Assembly: GCA_014649555.1 (NCBI GenBank)
Contig: BMTG01000001.1
Coordinates: forward strand, 1,116,001-1,180,000
Reading direction: 5' to 3'
Length of the DNA: 64,000 nucleotides
Source of the DNA: Streptomyces globisporus
Lineage (GTDB): Bacteria; Actinomycetota; Actinomycetes; Streptomycetales; Streptomycetaceae
The notes under the pieces are model-generated. The model did not search any database and had not been told where the DNA came from. It saw only the letters and a program-made list of their open reading frames with translations. The position numbers and the translations under genes were made by a program. Below are positions 7,867-18,775 of this stretch, in pieces; position 1 is the stretch's first letter, and each line of letters opens with the position of its first letter.

Positions 7867-9531
7867 CTACCGCACGAAGACCCCCGCCTGGCTCGCCAGG
7901 TCCAGGAAGTACTGCGGGGCCAGGCCCAGCACCAGGGTGACGGCGACGCCGACCGCGATCGTCGTCATGGTCAGCGGGGACGGGACGGCGACCGTGGGGC
8001 CGTCCGCCTTCGGCTCGCTGAAGAACATCAGGACGATCACGCGGATGTAGAAGAACGCCGCGACGGCCGACGAGAGCACACCGACGACGACCAGCGCCCC
8101 GGCCCCGCCCTCGGCCGCCGCCTTGAACACCGCGAACTTCCCCGAGAACCCGGAGGTCAGCGGGATCCCCGCGAAGGCCAGCAGGAACACCGCGAAGACC
8201 GCCGCGACCAGCGGCGAGCGGCGGCCGAGCCCGGCCCACTTCGACAGGTGGGTGGCCTCGCCGCCCGCGTCCCGCACCAGCGTGACCACGGCGAACGCGC
8301 CGACCGTCACGAAGGAGTAGGCGAGCAGGTAGAAGAGGACCGAGGAGATGCCCTCCGGGTTGGCCGCGATGACGCCCGCGAGGATGAAGCCCGCGTGCGC
8401 GATCGAGGAGTAGGCCAGCAGCCGCTTGATGTCGGTCTGGGTGATCGCGACGATCGCCCCGCCCAGCATCGTGACGATCGCCACCGCCCACATCACCGGC
8501 CGCAGGTCCCAGGTGAGGCCCGGCAGCGCCACGTACAGCAGGCGCAGCAGCGCGCCGAACGCGGCGACCTTCGTGGCCGCGGCCATGAAGCCGGTGACCG
8601 GGGTCGGGGCGCCCTGGTAGACGTCCGGGGTCCACATGTGGAACGGGACCGCGCCGACCTTGAAGAGCAGGCCCGTCAGGATCATCGCGCCGCCGATGAG
8701 CAGCAGCGCGTCGTTGCCCATGGTGTCGGCGAGGGCGGGGTCGATCTCCAGGACCGAGCCGTCGACGACGTTGGCGATCCCGGCGTACGAGAGGGAGCCC
8801 GCGTAGCCGTAGATGAGGGCGATCCCGAAGAGCAGGAACGCCGAGGAGAACGCGCCGAGCAGGAAGTACTTCACGGCCGCCTCCTGCGACATCAGCCGCT
8901 TGCGGCGGGCGACGGCGCACAGGAGGTAGAGCGGGAGCGAGAAGACTTCCAGCGCGATGAAGAGGGTCAGCAGGTCGTTGGCGGCCGGGAAGACCAGCAG
9001 CCCCGCCACCGAGAAGAGCAGCAGCGGGAAGACCTCGGTGGTGGTGAACCCGGCCCGCACCGCGGCCTTCTCGCCCTCGCCGCCCGGGACGGCCCCGGGC
9101 TGGGCGGCGAACGAGTCGACGCGGTTGCCGTCGCTGCTGGGGTCGAGCCGGCGTTCGGCGAAGGTGAACACCGCCACCATGGCGACCAGGAGAATGGTGC
9201 CTTGCAGGAACAGGGTGGGGCCGTCGATCGCGATGGCCCCCATGGCCGCGATCTGGGCCTTCGTGGTGCCGTATCCCCCGGCGGCGAGGCCGACGATCGC
9301 GGCGAACGAGGCGGCGACCGCCACCACGCTCAGGAAGAGCTGGGTGTGGTAGCGGGCCCGGCGCGGCACGAAGGCCTCGACCAGGATGCCCAGGACGGCG
9401 GCGACCACGATGATCAGGACCGGCATCAGCTGGGTGTACTCGATCTTCGGCGCCGTGAACGAGTCGCCCGGCGCCGCCGCTGTCACCCCGCTCGCCGTCG
9501 TCCACAGACTGTGGACAGCTGTTGCGCTCAC
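7867..9531 (-). CDS. nuoN: NADH-quinone oxidoreductase subunit N
   Basis: 554 residues, one of the three antiporter-like membrane subunits of complex I. It has about 14 hydrophobic helices; the conserved central run is MSQEAAVKYFLLGAFSSAFL, with the Lys-bearing helix LIGGAMILTGLLFKVGAVPF and MWTPDVYQGAPTPVTGFMAA. These carry the buried Lys/Glu chain for proton pumping. The GTG start at 9531 overlaps the nuoM stop (GTGA). It is the last gene of the operon. Actinobacterial NuoN proteins have an N-terminal extension like the one seen here (MSATAVHSLWTTASG). Confidence 0.97.
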   Translation of the reverse strand: MSATAVHSLWTTASGVTAAAPGDSFTAPKIEYTQLMPVLIIVVAAVLGILVEAFVPRRARYHTQLFLSVVAVAASFAAIVGLAAGGYGTTKAQIAAMGAIAIDGPTLFLQGTILLVAMVAVFTFAERRLDPSSDGNRVDSFAAQPGAVPGGEGEKAAVRAGFTTTEVFPLLLFSVAGLLVFPAANDLLTLFIALEVFSLPLYLLCAVARRKRLMSQEAAVKYFLLGAFSSAFLLFGIALIYGYAGSLSYAGIANVVDGSVLEIDPALADTMGNDALLLIGGAMILTGLLFKVGAVPFHMWTPDVYQGAPTPVTGFMAAATKVAAFGALLRLLYVALPGLTWDLRPVMWAVAIVTMLGGAIVAITQTDIKRLLAYSSIAHAGFILAGVIAANPEGISSVLFYLLAYSFVTVGAFAVVTLVRDAGGEATHLSKWAGLGRRSPLVAAVFAVFLLAFAGIPLTSGFSGKFAVFKAAAEGGAGALVVVGVLSSAVAAFFYIRVIVLMFFSEPKADGPTVAVPSPLTMTTIAVGVAVTLVLGLAPQYFLDLASQAGVFVR

Positions 9532-11099
9532 TTGGCGGCCTCCACCTCGGGCTGGGGGTCCTTCTTCTGTACGTCGGACATGGTGTGCTCCACCGCCGGG
9601 TTGACGACCTCGGTGAGCGGCTTCGGGAAGACGCCCAGGAAGATCAGCACGGCGATCAGCGGAACCGCGACCGCCAGTTCACGGGCCCGGAGGTCCGGCA
9701 TGGAGCGGACCGATTCCTGCACCGGGCCGGTCATCGTGCGCTGGTAGAGGACCAGGACGTAGAGCGCGGCGAGCACGATGCCGGAGGTGGCGATGATGCC
9801 GGCCACCGGATACGCGCTGAACGTGCCGACCAGGACCAGGAACTCACTGACGAACGGGGCGAGTCCGGGCAGCGACAGGGTGGCGAGCCCGCCGATGAGG
9901 AACGTCCCGGCCAGCACGGGGGCGACCTTCTGCACGCCGCCGTAGTCCGCGATGAGCCGCGAGCCGCGCCGGGTGATCAGGAAGCCCGCGACCAGCAGCA
10001 GCGCGGCCGTGGAGATGCCGTGGTTGACCATGTAGAGCGTGGCGCCCGACTGGCCCTGGCTGGTCATCGCGAAGATGCCCAGGACGATGAAGCCGAAGTG
10101 CGAGATCGAGGCGTAGGCGATGAGCCGCTTGATGTCGCGCTGGCCGACCGCGAGGAGCGCCCCGTACACGATGGAGATCAGCGCCAGGGTGATCACCACC
10201 GGCGTCGCCCACTTGCTGGCCTCCGGGAAGAGTCCGAGGCAGAAGCGGAGCATCGCGAAGGTGCCGACCTTGTCGACGATCGCGGTGATCAGCACGGCGA
10301 CCGGGGCGGTCGCCTCGCCCATCGCGTTGGGCAGCCAGGTGTGCAGCGGCCACAGCGGGGCCTTCACCGCGAAGGCGAAGAAGAACCCGAGGAACAGCCA
10401 CCGTTCGGTGCTGGTCGCCATCTCCAGGGAGCCGTTGGCGCGGGCCTCGGCGATCTCGGAGAGCGAGAAGCTGCCCGCGACCACGTAGAGGCCGATCACC
10501 GCGGCCAGCATGATCAGACCGCCGGCCAGGTTGTAGAGGAGGAACTTGACCGCCGCGTACGAGCGCTGGGTCGCGGCGCTCTCGTCGCTGCCCGCGTGGG
10601 CCCGGTCGCCGAAGCCGCCGATGAGGAAGTACATCGGGATGAGCATGGCTTCGAACAGGATGTAGAAGAGGAAGACGTCCGTCGCGACGAACGACAGGAT
10701 CACCATGGCCTCGACCATGAGGATCAGGGCGAAGAAGCCCTGTGTCGGACGCCAGCGCGTGGACTTGGTCTCCAGGGGGTCCGCGTCGTGCCAGGCGGCG
10801 ACGATGACGAACGGGATCAGCAGCGCGGTGAGGCCGAGGAGCGCCACCCCGATGCCGTCGACGCCCAGTTCGTACCGGACGCCGAAGTCGGCGATCCAGG
10901 CCCGGGACTCGGTGAGCTGGTAGCGGTCGCCGCCCGGCTCGAAGCGGAGGAAGACGACCGCCGCCAGGACGAGCGTGCCGAGCGAGAAGAGCAGCGCGAG
11001 CCATTTGGCCGCGGTGCGCCGTGCGGCGGGGACGGCGGCGGTGGCGATCGCGCCGATCGCCGGGAGCGCCGCCGTCGCGGTCAGGAGGGGAAAGGACAT
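9528..11099 (-). CDS. nuoM: NADH-quinone oxidoreductase subunit M
   Basis: 523 residues, polytopic antiporter-like subunit. Recognisable pieces are LGVDGIGVALLGLTALLIPF, MEAMVILSFVATDVFLFYIL with the conserved Glu, APLWPLHTWLPNAMGEAT and the Lys helix KVGTFAMLRFCLGLFP. It works with NuoL and NuoN in the membrane arm to move protons as quinone is reduced. The ATG at 11099 follows the nuoL stop by four bases and the 3' end overlaps nuoN by four, so translation is coupled. A short charged C-terminal tail (VQKKDPQPEVEAAK) replaces the usual end. Confidence 0.97.
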   Translation of the reverse strand: MSFPLLTATAALPAIGAIATAAVPAARRTAAKWLALLFSLGTLVLAAVVFLRFEPGGDRYQLTESRAWIADFGVRYELGVDGIGVALLGLTALLIPFVIVAAWHDADPLETKSTRWRPTQGFFALILMVEAMVILSFVATDVFLFYILFEAMLIPMYFLIGGFGDRAHAGSDESAATQRSYAAVKFLLYNLAGGLIMLAAVIGLYVVAGSFSLSEIAEARANGSLEMATSTERWLFLGFFFAFAVKAPLWPLHTWLPNAMGEATAPVAVLITAIVDKVGTFAMLRFCLGLFPEASKWATPVVITLALISIVYGALLAVGQRDIKRLIAYASISHFGFIVLGIFAMTSQGQSGATLYMVNHGISTAALLLVAGFLITRRGSRLIADYGGVQKVAPVLAGTFLIGGLATLSLPGLAPFVSEFLVLVGTFSAYPVAGIIATSGIVLAALYVLVLYQRTMTGPVQESVRSMPDLRARELAVAVPLIAVLIFLGVFPKPLTEVVNPAVEHTMSDVQKKDPQPEVEAAK

Positions 11100-11103
11100 G
11101 TGA

Positions 11104-12999
11104 TCAGACCGCCCTCATCAGCAGGGTCGCGGCGATGACGACCGCCGTACCGCCGAACATCGAGACCGCGTAGGTGCGGGCGTAGCCGTTCTGGAGCTTG
11201 CGCATCCGGCCGGAGAGCCCGCCGACCGAAGCGGCCGTGCCGTTGACGACGCCGTCGACCAGGGAGTGGTCCACGTAGACCAGCGAGCGGGTGAGGTGCT
11301 CGCCGCCGCGGACCAGGACCACGTGGTTGAAGTCGTCCTGGAGGAGATCGCGGCGGGCGGCCCGGGTGAGGACCGAGCCGCGCGGGGCGACGACCGGCAC
11401 GGGCTTGCGGCCGTACATCCCCCAGGCGATGCCGACGCCGATGACCAGGGCCACCACGGTGGCTCCGGTGACCGTGGCCGCGCTCAGCGGGGAGTGCCCG
11501 TGGTCGTAACCGGTGACCGGCTCCAGCCAGTTGACGAACCGGTCGCCGATCGCGAAGAACCCGCCCGCGAAGACCGAGCCGAAGGCCAGCACGATCATCG
11601 GGATGGTCATCGACTTCGGGGACTCGTGCGGGTGCGGCTCGTGGCCGTCCGCGTCCGGCTGCCAGCGCTTCTCGCCGAAGAAGGTCATCAGCATCACGCG
11701 CGTCATGTAGAACGCGGTGATCGCGGCGCCCAGCAGGGCGACCGAGCCGAGGATCCAGCCCTCGGTGCCGCCCTTGGCGAAGGCCGCCTCGATGATCTTG
11801 TCCTTGGAGAAGAAGCCGGACAGGCCGGGGAAGCCGATGATGGCGAGATAGCCGAGCCCGAAGGTGATGAAGGTGACCGGCATGTACTTCCGCAGGCCGC
11901 CGTACTTGCGCATGTCGACCTCGTCGTTCATGCCGTGCATGACGGAGCCCGCGCCGAGGAAGAGCCCGGCCTTGAAGAAGCCGTGCGTCACCAGGTGCAT
12001 GATCGCGAAGATGTAGCCGATCGGGCCGAGGCCCGCGGCGAGGATCATGTACCCGATCTGCGACATCGTGGATCCGGCGAGCGCCTTCTTGATGTCGTCC
12101 TTCGCGCAACCGACGATCGCACCGAAGATCAGCGTGACCGCGCCGACGATGACGACGACCAGCTGGGCGTCCGGGGCGGCGTTGAAGATCGCGCCGGAGC
12201 GGACGATCAGATAGACGCCGGCGGTGACCATGGTCGCGGCGTGGATGAGGGCGGAGACCGGGGTCGGGCCCTCCATCGCGTCACCGAGCCAGGACTGCAG
12301 CGGCACCTGGGCCGACTTGCCGCAGGCGGCCAGCAGCAGCATCAGGCCGATGGCCGTCAGCTTGCCCTGGCTCGTCTCGTCCGCCGACTCCAGCACCGGC
12401 CCGAAGGCGAAGGTGCCGAAGGTGGTGAACATCAGCATGATGGCGATCGACAGGCCCATGTCGCCGACCCGGTTGACCAGGAAGGCCTTCTTCGCGGCGG
12501 TGGCCGCGGTGGGCTTGTGCTGCCAGAAGCCGATGAGCAGGAACGACGCCAGACCGACGCCCTCCCACCCGACGTACAGCAGCAGGTAGTTGTCGGCGAT
12601 GACCAGGATGAGCATCGCCGCGAGGAACAGGTTGAGATAGCCGAAGAAGCGGCGCCTGCGCTCGTCGTGCTCCATGTAGCCGATGGAGTAGATGTGGATC
12701 AGCGTGCCCACACCGGTGATGAGCAGGACGAACGTCATCGACAACTGGTCGAGCTGGAAGGCGATGTCGGCCTGGAAGCCTTCCACCGGGATCCAGCTGA
12801 ACAGGTGCTGGTGCAGGGCCCGGTCCTCGGCGCCCTTCCCCAGCATGTCGGTGAAGAGGATCAGTCCGACGACGAACGAGGCGGCGGCGAGCGCGGTGCC
12901 GAGCCAGTGGCCGGTCTTGTCGAGCCGGCGGCCGCCGCAGAGCAGGACCGCCGCTCCGAGCAGGGGCGCCGCGACGAGCAGCGCAATCAGGTTCTCCAC
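11104..12999 (-). CDS. nuoL: NADH-quinone oxidoreductase subunit L
   Basis: 631 residues, the largest antiporter-like subunit, with the long lateral helix near the C-terminus expected in NuoL. Diagnostic stretches are [60 protein letters not shown] and [21 protein letters not shown] His-rich loop ([15 protein letters not shown]) sits between helices about 430-445. The GTG start at 12999 is 12 bases after the nuoK stop. It lies at the distal end of the membrane arm. Confidence 0.97.
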   Translation of the reverse strand: MENLIALLVAAPLLGAAVLLCGGRRLDKTGHWLGTALAAASFVVGLILFTDMLGKGAEDRALHQHLFSWIPVEGFQADIAFQLDQLSMTFVLLITGVGTLIHIYSIGYMEHDERRRRFFGYLNLFLAAMLILVIADNYLLLYVGWEGVGLASFLLIGFWQHKPTAATAAKKAFLVNRVGDMGLSIAIMLMFTTFGTFAFGPVLESADETSQGKLTAIGLMLLLAACGKSAQVPLQSWLGDAMEGPTPVSALIHAATMVTAGVYLIVRSGAIFNAAPDAQLVVVIVGAVTLIFGAIVGCAKDDIKKALAGSTMSQIGYMILAAGLGPIGYIFAIMHLVTHGFFKAGLFLGAGSVMHGMNDEVDMRKYGGLRKYMPVTFITFGLGYLAIIGFPGLSGFFSKDKIIEAAFAKGGTEGWILGSVALLGAAITAFYMTRVMLMTFFGEKRWQPDADGHEPHPHESPKSMTIPMIVLAFGSVFAGGFFAIGDRFVNWLEPVTGYDHGHSPLSAATVTGATVVALVIGVGIAWGMYGRKPVPVVAPRGSVLTRAARRDLLQDDFNHVVLVRGGEHLTRSLVYVDHSLVDGVVNGTAASVGGLSGRMRKLQNGYARTYAVSMFGGTAVVIAATLLMRAV

Positions 13000-13011
13000 G
13001 TTTCCGACCCC

Positions 13012-13311
13012 TTACAGCTTCATCAGGCTGGCGTCGTCGACCGAGGCCGAGTGGCGGGAGCGGAACAACGACACGATGATCGCGAGCCCGACGACGACTT
13101 CCGCGGCGGCGACGACCATCGTGAAGAACGCGACGATCTGCCCGTCGAGATCGCCGTGCATCCGGGAGAACGTGACGAGCGCCAGATTGCAGGCGTTGAG
13201 CATCAGCTCGACGCACATGAACACCACGATCGCGTTCCGCCGGATCAGCACCCCGGAGGCGCCGATCGCGAACAGCAGGGCCGCGAGGTAGAGGTAGTTG
13301 ACCGGGTTCAC
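13012..13311 (-). CDS. nuoK: NADH-quinone oxidoreductase subunit K
   Basis: 99 residues, three membrane helices, the normal length. The two conserved membrane glutamates are seen in [18 protein letters not shown] and [14 protein letters not shown]. The GTG start at 13311 overlaps the nuoJ stop by four bases. NuoK sits next to NuoJ and NuoN in the membrane arm and links proton channels to the quinone site. Confidence 0.97.
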   Translation of the reverse strand: MNPVNYLYLAALLFAIGASGVLIRRNAIVVFMCVELMLNACNLALVTFSRMHGDLDGQIVAFFTMVVAAAEVVVGLAIIVSLFRSRHSASVDDASLMKL

Positions 13312-14177
13312 TTGGCGGCCTCCGAATTCTCCGCCGCGGACGCGGGTCCTGACCCGCGTGTCGTGGCGTCCGCGTCCTCACGTCCGAGCCGCTCCCCGGA
13401 GCGCTGCTCCAGGGCCTTGAGGTCGGCGAGGGACTTCTGCGAGACGTCCCGGATCTGACCGCGCTCCCGCAGCGTCTGCATGACGGTGAGGTCGGACGGC
13501 GTGCCGTCGGGGAGCAGACCGGGGATGTCCACCGCGTTGTGCCGGGCGTAGACGCCGGGGGCGGGGAGCGGCGGGAGGTGCTTGCCCTCGCGGACGCGCT
13601 GCTCGGCCAGCTCCCGCTGGGTCTTGGCCCGTTCGGTGCGCTCGCGGTGCGTGAGCACCATCGCGCCGACCGTCGCCGTGATCAGCAGGGCGCCGGTGAT
13701 CTCGAAGGCGAAGACGTACTTGGTGAAGATGAGGTTGGCGAGTCCCTCGACGTTGCCGCCGTGCCGGGCGTTGGCCGCGCCGAGCCCGTTGAACGTGGAG
13801 AGCGAGGCGTTGCCGATGCCCGCGATCAGCAGGATGCCGAAGCCGAGGGCGCATCCGGCGGCCAGCCAGCGCTGCCCCTTGAGGGTCTCCTTGAGGGAGT
13901 CCGCCGCGGTGACGCCGACGAGCATGACGACGAAGAGGAACAGCATCATGATCGCGCCGGTGTAGACGACGATCTGGACGACGCCGAGGAAATAGGCCCC
14001 GTTGGCGAGGTAGAACACCGCGAGGACGATCATCGTGCCGGCGAGGGAGAGTGCGCTGTGCACGGCCCGCTTCAGCAGGACCGTGGAGAGCGCGCCGATC
14101 ACGGCGACGGTGCCCAGGATCCAGAACTGGACGGCCTCACCCGTGGAGGTGGTGGTGGCTGCGGCCAGCGCGTTCAC
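13308..14177 (-). CDS. nuoJ: NADH-quinone oxidoreductase subunit J
   Basis: 289 residues. The first 175 hold five membrane helices with the family run [20 protein letters not shown] and [15 protein letters not shown]. The remaining about 110 residues form a charged cytoplasmic tail ([20 protein letters not shown] onward) that is much longer than in the E. coli subunit and typical of Streptomyces NuoJ. The GTG at 14177 overlaps the nuoI TGA (GTGA). Confidence 0.96.
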   Translation of the reverse strand: MNALAAATTTSTGEAVQFWILGTVAVIGALSTVLLKRAVHSALSLAGTMIVLAVFYLANGAYFLGVVQIVVYTGAIMMLFLFVVMLVGVTAADSLKETLKGQRWLAAGCALGFGILLIAGIGNASLSTFNGLGAANARHGGNVEGLANLIFTKYVFAFEITGALLITATVGAMVLTHRERTERAKTQRELAEQRVREGKHLPPLPAPGVYARHNAVDIPGLLPDGTPSDLTVMQTLRERGQIRDVSQKSLADLKALEQRSGERLGREDADATTRGSGPASAAENSEAAK

Positions 14178-14872
14178 GCGCCCACCCCCTTGTCGTGCCG
14201 GGTGGCGTCGGCGGCCCGGGTGGACTCGATGGGATCCTCGTCGGGCTTGTCGCCCTCGCCCTTTGACACGGCCGTCTGCCGGACCGTACCGGGGGCGGCC
14301 TCGGTGACCACGCCCCGGTAGTAGTCCTGTTCGTCCATGCCGGGGAAGATCGCGTGCGGGCTGTCGACCATGCCCTCCTGCAGCCCCGCGAGCAGCTCGT
14401 CCTTGGTGTAGATGAGGCTCTCGCGGGTGGTGTTGGCCAGCTCGAACTCGTTCGTCATCGTCAGCGCCCGGGTGGGGCAGGCCTCGATGCACAGTCCGCA
14501 CAGGATGCAGCGCGCGTAGTTGATCTGGTAGACGCGGCCGTAGCGCTCGCCCGGGGAGTAGCGCTCCTCCTCGGTGTTGTCCGCGCCCTCCACGTAGATC
14601 GCGTCGGCGGGACACGCCCAGGCGCACAGCTCGCAGCCGACGCACTTCTCCAGGCCGTCCGGGTGGCGGTTGAGCTGGTGGCGGCCGTGGAAGCGGGGCG
14701 CCGTCACCTTCGGCGTCTCCGGATACTGCTCGGTGAGCCGCTTCTTGAACATGGCCTTGAAGGTCACGCCGAAGCCGGCCACCGGGTTCTGGAACTTCTC
14801 CCCCGGCTCGTCCGCCCGGCCCGAGGACCCAGCGGATCCCGATGAGCCCGTGAGCTCTGGTTTCTCAGACAC
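14174..14872 (-). CDS. nuoI: NADH-quinone oxidoreductase subunit I
   Basis: 232 residues from a GTG at 14872 with AGGAGG eight bases upstream; it starts inside the end of nuoH (8-bp overlap). Two ferredoxin motifs, [12 protein letters not shown] and [12 protein letters not shown], bind the 4Fe-4S clusters N6a and N6b that pass electrons to NuoB. An acidic/Ser-rich N-terminal extension ([16 protein letters not shown]) and an about 40-residue charged C-terminal tail flank the conserved core. Peripheral-arm subunit at the membrane junction. Confidence 0.97.
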   Translation of the reverse strand: MSEKPELTGSSGSAGSSGRADEPGEKFQNPVAGFGVTFKAMFKKRLTEQYPETPKVTAPRFHGRHQLNRHPDGLEKCVGCELCAWACPADAIYVEGADNTEEERYSPGERYGRVYQINYARCILCGLCIEACPTRALTMTNEFELANTTRESLIYTKDELLAGLQEGMVDSPHAIFPGMDEQDYYRGVVTEAAPGTVRQTAVSKGEGDKPDEDPIESTRAADATRHDKGVGA

Positions 14873-16268
14873 CGCCGGCCTCCTTTCCGTCACTCGCGTT
14901 TCCGTCACTCTGAGTATCCGGTCCACCACTGACAACGAGCTCCCGCTCACGTCGTGGAGTGCGCCTGGGCACCGGCGGCAGGCTCTGTCCGGGCAGCGGA
15001 GGCACCGGGAACCCGCCCGCCATCGGGTCGAAGGCGGGCTCGGGTCCGGCCGCTTCCACCTCGGTCCGCTTCTTCCGGTCGCGGAACATGTCGACGACGA
15101 AGGAGATCAGCAGAATGGCGATCACCGCCGCGCCGACGTACAGCACGATCCGGGAGAAGTCGTAGCCCTCGTTGCGCAGCGCGCGGACGGTGGCGACGAG
15201 CATCAGCCAGACCACGGAGACCGGGATGAGGACCTTCCAGCCGAGCTTCATCAGCTGGTCGTAGCGGACCCGGGGCAGGGTGCCGCGCAGCCAGATGAAG
15301 AAGAACAGCAGCAGCTGGACCTTGAGGACGAACCAGAGCATCGGCCACCAGCCCTGGTTCGCGCCCTCCCAGAAGGTGCTGACCGGGTACGGTGCCCGCC
15401 AGCCGCCGAGGAAGAGGGTCACGGAGACCGCGGAGACGGTGACCATGTTGACGTACTCGGCGAGCATGAACATCGCGAACTTGATCGAGGAGTACTCGGT
15501 GTTGAACCCGCCGACGAGGTCGCCCTCGGACTCCGGCATGTCGAACGGCGCCCGGTTCGTCTCCCCGACCATCGTGATGATGTAGATGATGAAGGAGACC
15601 GGCAGCAGGATGACGAACCACCGGTCCGCCTGCGCCTCCACGATCGCCGAGGTCGACATCGACCCGGAGTAGAGGAACACCGAGGCGAACGCGGCGCCCA
15701 TCGCGATCTCGTAGCTGATCATCTGGGCGCAGGAGCGCAGACCGCCGAGGAGCGGGTACGTCGATCCGGAGGACCAGCCCGCCAGTACGAGGCCGTAGAT
15801 GCCGACCGAGGCGACCGCGAGGATGTAGAGCATCGCGATCGGGAGGTCGGTGAGCTGCATCGTCGTACGGTGGCCGAAGATCGACACCTGGTTGTCGGCG
15901 GGGCCGAACGGGATGACCGCGATCGCCATGAAGGCCGGGATCGCCGCGACGATCGGCGCCAGGATGTAGACGACCTTGTCGGCCCGCTTGACGATGAGGT
16001 CTTCCTTCAGCATCAGCTTGATGCCGTCGGCGAGCGACTGGAGCATGCCCCAGGGGCCGTTGCGGTTGGGGCCGACGCGCAGCTGCATCCAGGCGACGAC
16101 CTTGCGCTCCCACACGATGGAGAACAGCACGGTCACCATCAGGAACGCGAAGCAGAAGACCGCCTTGATGACGACGAGCCACCAGGGGTCGGTGCCGAAC
16201 ATCGAGAGATCCTCGGCGGCGAGGACGACGCCCTCGGGCGCCGTCGTGAGTGCGGCGAGGCCAGTCAC
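14865..16268 (-). CDS. nuoH: NADH-quinone oxidoreductase subunit H
   Basis: 467 residues with eight predicted membrane helices. Conserved pieces are [20 protein letters not shown], the quinone-site acidic loop [20 protein letters not shown] and [18 protein letters not shown]. The GTG at 16268 has GGAGG eight bases upstream and overlaps the nuoG stop. The last about 85 residues are a Pro/charged cytoplasmic tail common in actinobacterial NuoH. It forms the quinone chamber together with NuoB and NuoD. Confidence 0.97.
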   Translation of the reverse strand: MTGLAALTTAPEGVVLAAEDLSMFGTDPWWLVVIKAVFCFAFLMVTVLFSIVWERKVVAWMQLRVGPNRNGPWGMLQSLADGIKLMLKEDLIVKRADKVVYILAPIVAAIPAFMAIAVIPFGPADNQVSIFGHRTTMQLTDLPIAMLYILAVASVGIYGLVLAGWSSGSTYPLLGGLRSCAQMISYEIAMGAAFASVFLYSGSMSTSAIVEAQADRWFVILLPVSFIIYIITMVGETNRAPFDMPESEGDLVGGFNTEYSSIKFAMFMLAEYVNMVTVSAVSVTLFLGGWRAPYPVSTFWEGANQGWWPMLWFVLKVQLLLFFFIWLRGTLPRVRYDQLMKLGWKVLIPVSVVWLMLVATVRALRNEGYDFSRIVLYVGAAVIAILLISFVVDMFRDRKKRTEVEAAGPEPAFDPMAGGFPVPPLPGQSLPPVPRRTPRRERELVVSGGPDTQSDGNASDGKEAGGV

Positions 16269-18775
16269 GCTCGTACCTCCGATGGTTCGACGGGAGCGCC
16301 CGGTGCGGCGGCGGGGCCGATCCGCACCAGGCCGCCCGGGTTCACGCCGGTGTCGGCGGGGATGCCGCGTCCCACCGAGTTCAGCGGCACCCAGACCACC
16401 CGGTCCGGCATGTCGGTGACCACGAGGGGCAGTTCGACGGTGCCGGCGGGTCCGGTGACGGCGAGCAGGTCGCCGCCCTTGACGCCGGTCTCGGCGGCGG
16501 TGACCGCCGAGAGCCGGGCGACGGCCGCGTGCCGGGTTCCGGCGAGTGCGGTGTCGCCCTCCTGGAGCCGGCCGAGGTCGAGCAGCATGCGGTGGCCCGC
16601 GAGGACCGCCTCGCCGTCGCCGGGCCGGGGCAGCGGCTGTGCGCCCGCGCGGGGGTCGTCCACGTGGCCGCCCTCCCAGCCGCCGAGCCGGTCCAGCTCG
16701 CGGCGGGCGGCGGTCAGGTCCGGGAGCGCGAAGTGCACGTCCATGGCGTCGGCCAGCATGTGCAGCACCCGGGAGTCGGTCGGCGCGAGCGTCCGGGACA
16801 TCTGCTCGGGCTTCAGCGCCGCCTGGAACATCCGGACCCGGCCCTCCCAGTTGAGGAAGGTGCCGGACTTCTCCGCGACGGCGGCGACCGGGAAGACCAC
16901 GTCCGCGCGGGCGGTGACCGCGCTCGGCCGCAGCTCCAGGGAGACCAGGAAGCCGACCTCGTTCAGCGCCTGGATGGCGCGGTTGGGGTCGGGCAGGTCC
17001 TCGACGCCGACCCCGGCGACGAGCAGCGCGCCCAGTTCGCCGGTGGCCGCGGCCTCGACGATCTGGCCGGTGTCGCGGCCGTGCCGGGTGGGCAGTTCGG
17101 CCAGCCGCCACAGCTCCGCGACCTCGTCGCGGGCGCGCGGGTCGGTGGCCGGACGGCCGCCCGGCAGCAGGGTGGGGAGCGCGCCCGCCTCGATCGCGCC
17201 CCGGTCGCCCGCCCGGCGCGGAATCCACACCAGGCGTGCGCCGGTGGCGGTGGCGGTGCGGATCGCGGCGGACAGTGCGCCGGGCACGCCCGCGAGCCGC
17301 TCGCCGACGATGATCAGCGCGTGCTCACCGCGCAACGCCTCGGCGGCCGCGGCCCCTTCGGCCTCCAGGCCGACGCCGCCCGCGAGCGCGTCGAGCCACT
17401 CGGTCTCGGTGCCGGGGGCGGCGGGGAGCAGGGTGCCGCCCGCCTTCTCCAGGCCCCGGGTGGCGTGCGAGGCGAGCGCGAAGGTCTTCTGGCCGCTCTT
17501 GCGGTGGGCCTTGCGCAGCCGGAGGAAGACGCCGGGGGCCTCCTCCTCGGACTCGAACCCGACGAGGAGGACCGCGGGGGCCTTCTCCAGCGCGGTGTAC
17601 GTGACGCCCTCGCCGTCGAGGTCCCGGCCGCGTCCGGCGACGCGGGCGGCCAGGAAGTCGGCCTCCTCGGCGCTGTGGACGCGGGAGCGGAAGTCGATGT
17701 CGTTGGTGTCGAGGGCGACCCGGGCGAACTTGCTGTACGCGTAGGAGTCCTCGACGGTCAGCCGGCCGCCGGTCAGGACGCCGGTGCGGCCGCGGGCGGC
17801 GAGGAGCCCGGCCGCCGCGGCTTCCAGCGCCTCGGGCCAGCTCGCCGGTTCCAGCTCACCGTCGGCGTTGCGGACCAGCGGGGTGGTCAGGCGGTCTCGC
17901 TGCTGGGCGTAGCGGAAGCCGAACCTCCCCTTGTCGCAGATCCACTCCTCGTTGACCTCGGGCTCGTTGGCCGCGAGACGCCGCATGACCTTGCCGCGCC
18001 GGTGGTCGGTCCGGGTCGAGCAGCCCCCCGAGCACTGCTCGCACACCGAGGGCGTGGAGACCAGGTCGAACGGGCGGGAGCGGAACCGGTACGCCGCCGA
18101 GGTCAGCGCGCCGACCGGGCAGATCTGGATGGTGTTGCCGGAGAAGTACGACTCGAAGGGGTCGCCCTCGCCGGTGCCGACCTGCTGGAGCGCGCCGCGC
18201 TCGATCAGCTCGATCATCGGGTCGCCCGCCACCTGGTTGGAGAACCGGGTGCAGCGCGCGCAGAGCACGCACCGCTCGCGGTCCAGCAGCACCTGGGTGG
18301 AGATCGGGACGGGCTTCTCGAAGGTCCGCTTCTTCCCCTCGAACCGGGAGTCGGCACCGCCGTGCGACATCGCCTGGTTCTGGAGCGGGCACTCGCCGCC
18401 CTTGTCGCAGACGGGGCAGTCCAGCGGGTGGTTGATCAGCAGCAGCTCCATCACGCCCTTCTGCGCCTTCTCGGCGACAGGAGAGGTGATCTGCGACTTG
18501 ACGACCATGCCGTCGGTGCAGGTGATGGTGCACGAGGCCATCGGCTTGCGCTGGCCCTCGACCTCGACGATGCACTGGCGGCAGGCGCCCGCGGGGTCGA
18601 GGAGCGGGTGGTCGCAGAAGCGCGGGATCTCGATACCGAGGAGTTCGGCGGCCCGGATGACCAGGGTCCCCTTGGGGACGCTGATCTCGATGCCGTCGAT
18701 GGTCAGCGTGACCAGGTCCTCGGGCGGAACCGCCGCCTCGCCGCCCCCGGAGGGCGCACTCGTGGTGACTGTCAT
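16265..18775 (-). CDS. nuoG: NADH-quinone oxidoreductase subunit G
   Basis: 836 residues. The N-terminal 2Fe-2S ferredoxin part has [15 protein letters not shown], then the His-Cys3 motif [18 protein letters not shown], the ferredoxin CVLCARC, and CEQCSGGC of the 4Fe-4S N7-type site in the molybdopterin-oxidoreductase-like domain (about 240 onward). The C-terminal half is shortened and low in conservation (Ala-rich), as in other actinobacteria, and no molybdopterin is expected. The ATG at 18775 overlaps the nuoF stop (ATGA). Electron-entry subunit of the peripheral arm. Confidence 0.96.
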   Translation of the reverse strand: MTVTTSAPSGGGEAAVPPEDLVTLTIDGIEISVPKGTLVIRAAELLGIEIPRFCDHPLLDPAGACRQCIVEVEGQRKPMASCTITCTDGMVVKSQITSPVAEKAQKGVMELLLINHPLDCPVCDKGGECPLQNQAMSHGGADSRFEGKKRTFEKPVPISTQVLLDRERCVLCARCTRFSNQVAGDPMIELIERGALQQVGTGEGDPFESYFSGNTIQICPVGALTSAAYRFRSRPFDLVSTPSVCEQCSGGCSTRTDHRRGKVMRRLAANEPEVNEEWICDKGRFGFRYAQQRDRLTTPLVRNADGELEPASWPEALEAAAAGLLAARGRTGVLTGGRLTVEDSYAYSKFARVALDTNDIDFRSRVHSAEEADFLAARVAGRGRDLDGEGVTYTALEKAPAVLLVGFESEEEAPGVFLRLRKAHRKSGQKTFALASHATRGLEKAGGTLLPAAPGTETEWLDALAGGVGLEAEGAAAAEALRGEHALIIVGERLAGVPGALSAAIRTATATGARLVWIPRRAGDRGAIEAGALPTLLPGGRPATDPRARDEVAELWRLAELPTRHGRDTGQIVEAAATGELGALLVAGVGVEDLPDPNRAIQALNEVGFLVSLELRPSAVTARADVVFPVAAVAEKSGTFLNWEGRVRMFQAALKPEQMSRTLAPTDSRVLHMLADAMDVHFALPDLTAARRELDRLGGWEGGHVDDPRAGAQPLPRPGDGEAVLAGHRMLLDLGRLQEGDTALAGTRHAAVARLSAVTAAETGVKGGDLLAVTGPAGTVELPLVVTDMPDRVVWVPLNSVGRGIPADTGVNPGGLVRIGPAAAPGAPVEPSEVRA

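Noticed and set aside
8248-13458. Very long plus-strand frames opposite nuoN-nuoK
   Set aside because: Glu/Arg/Asp-rich shadow frames opposite membrane-protein genes; no domains or starts.
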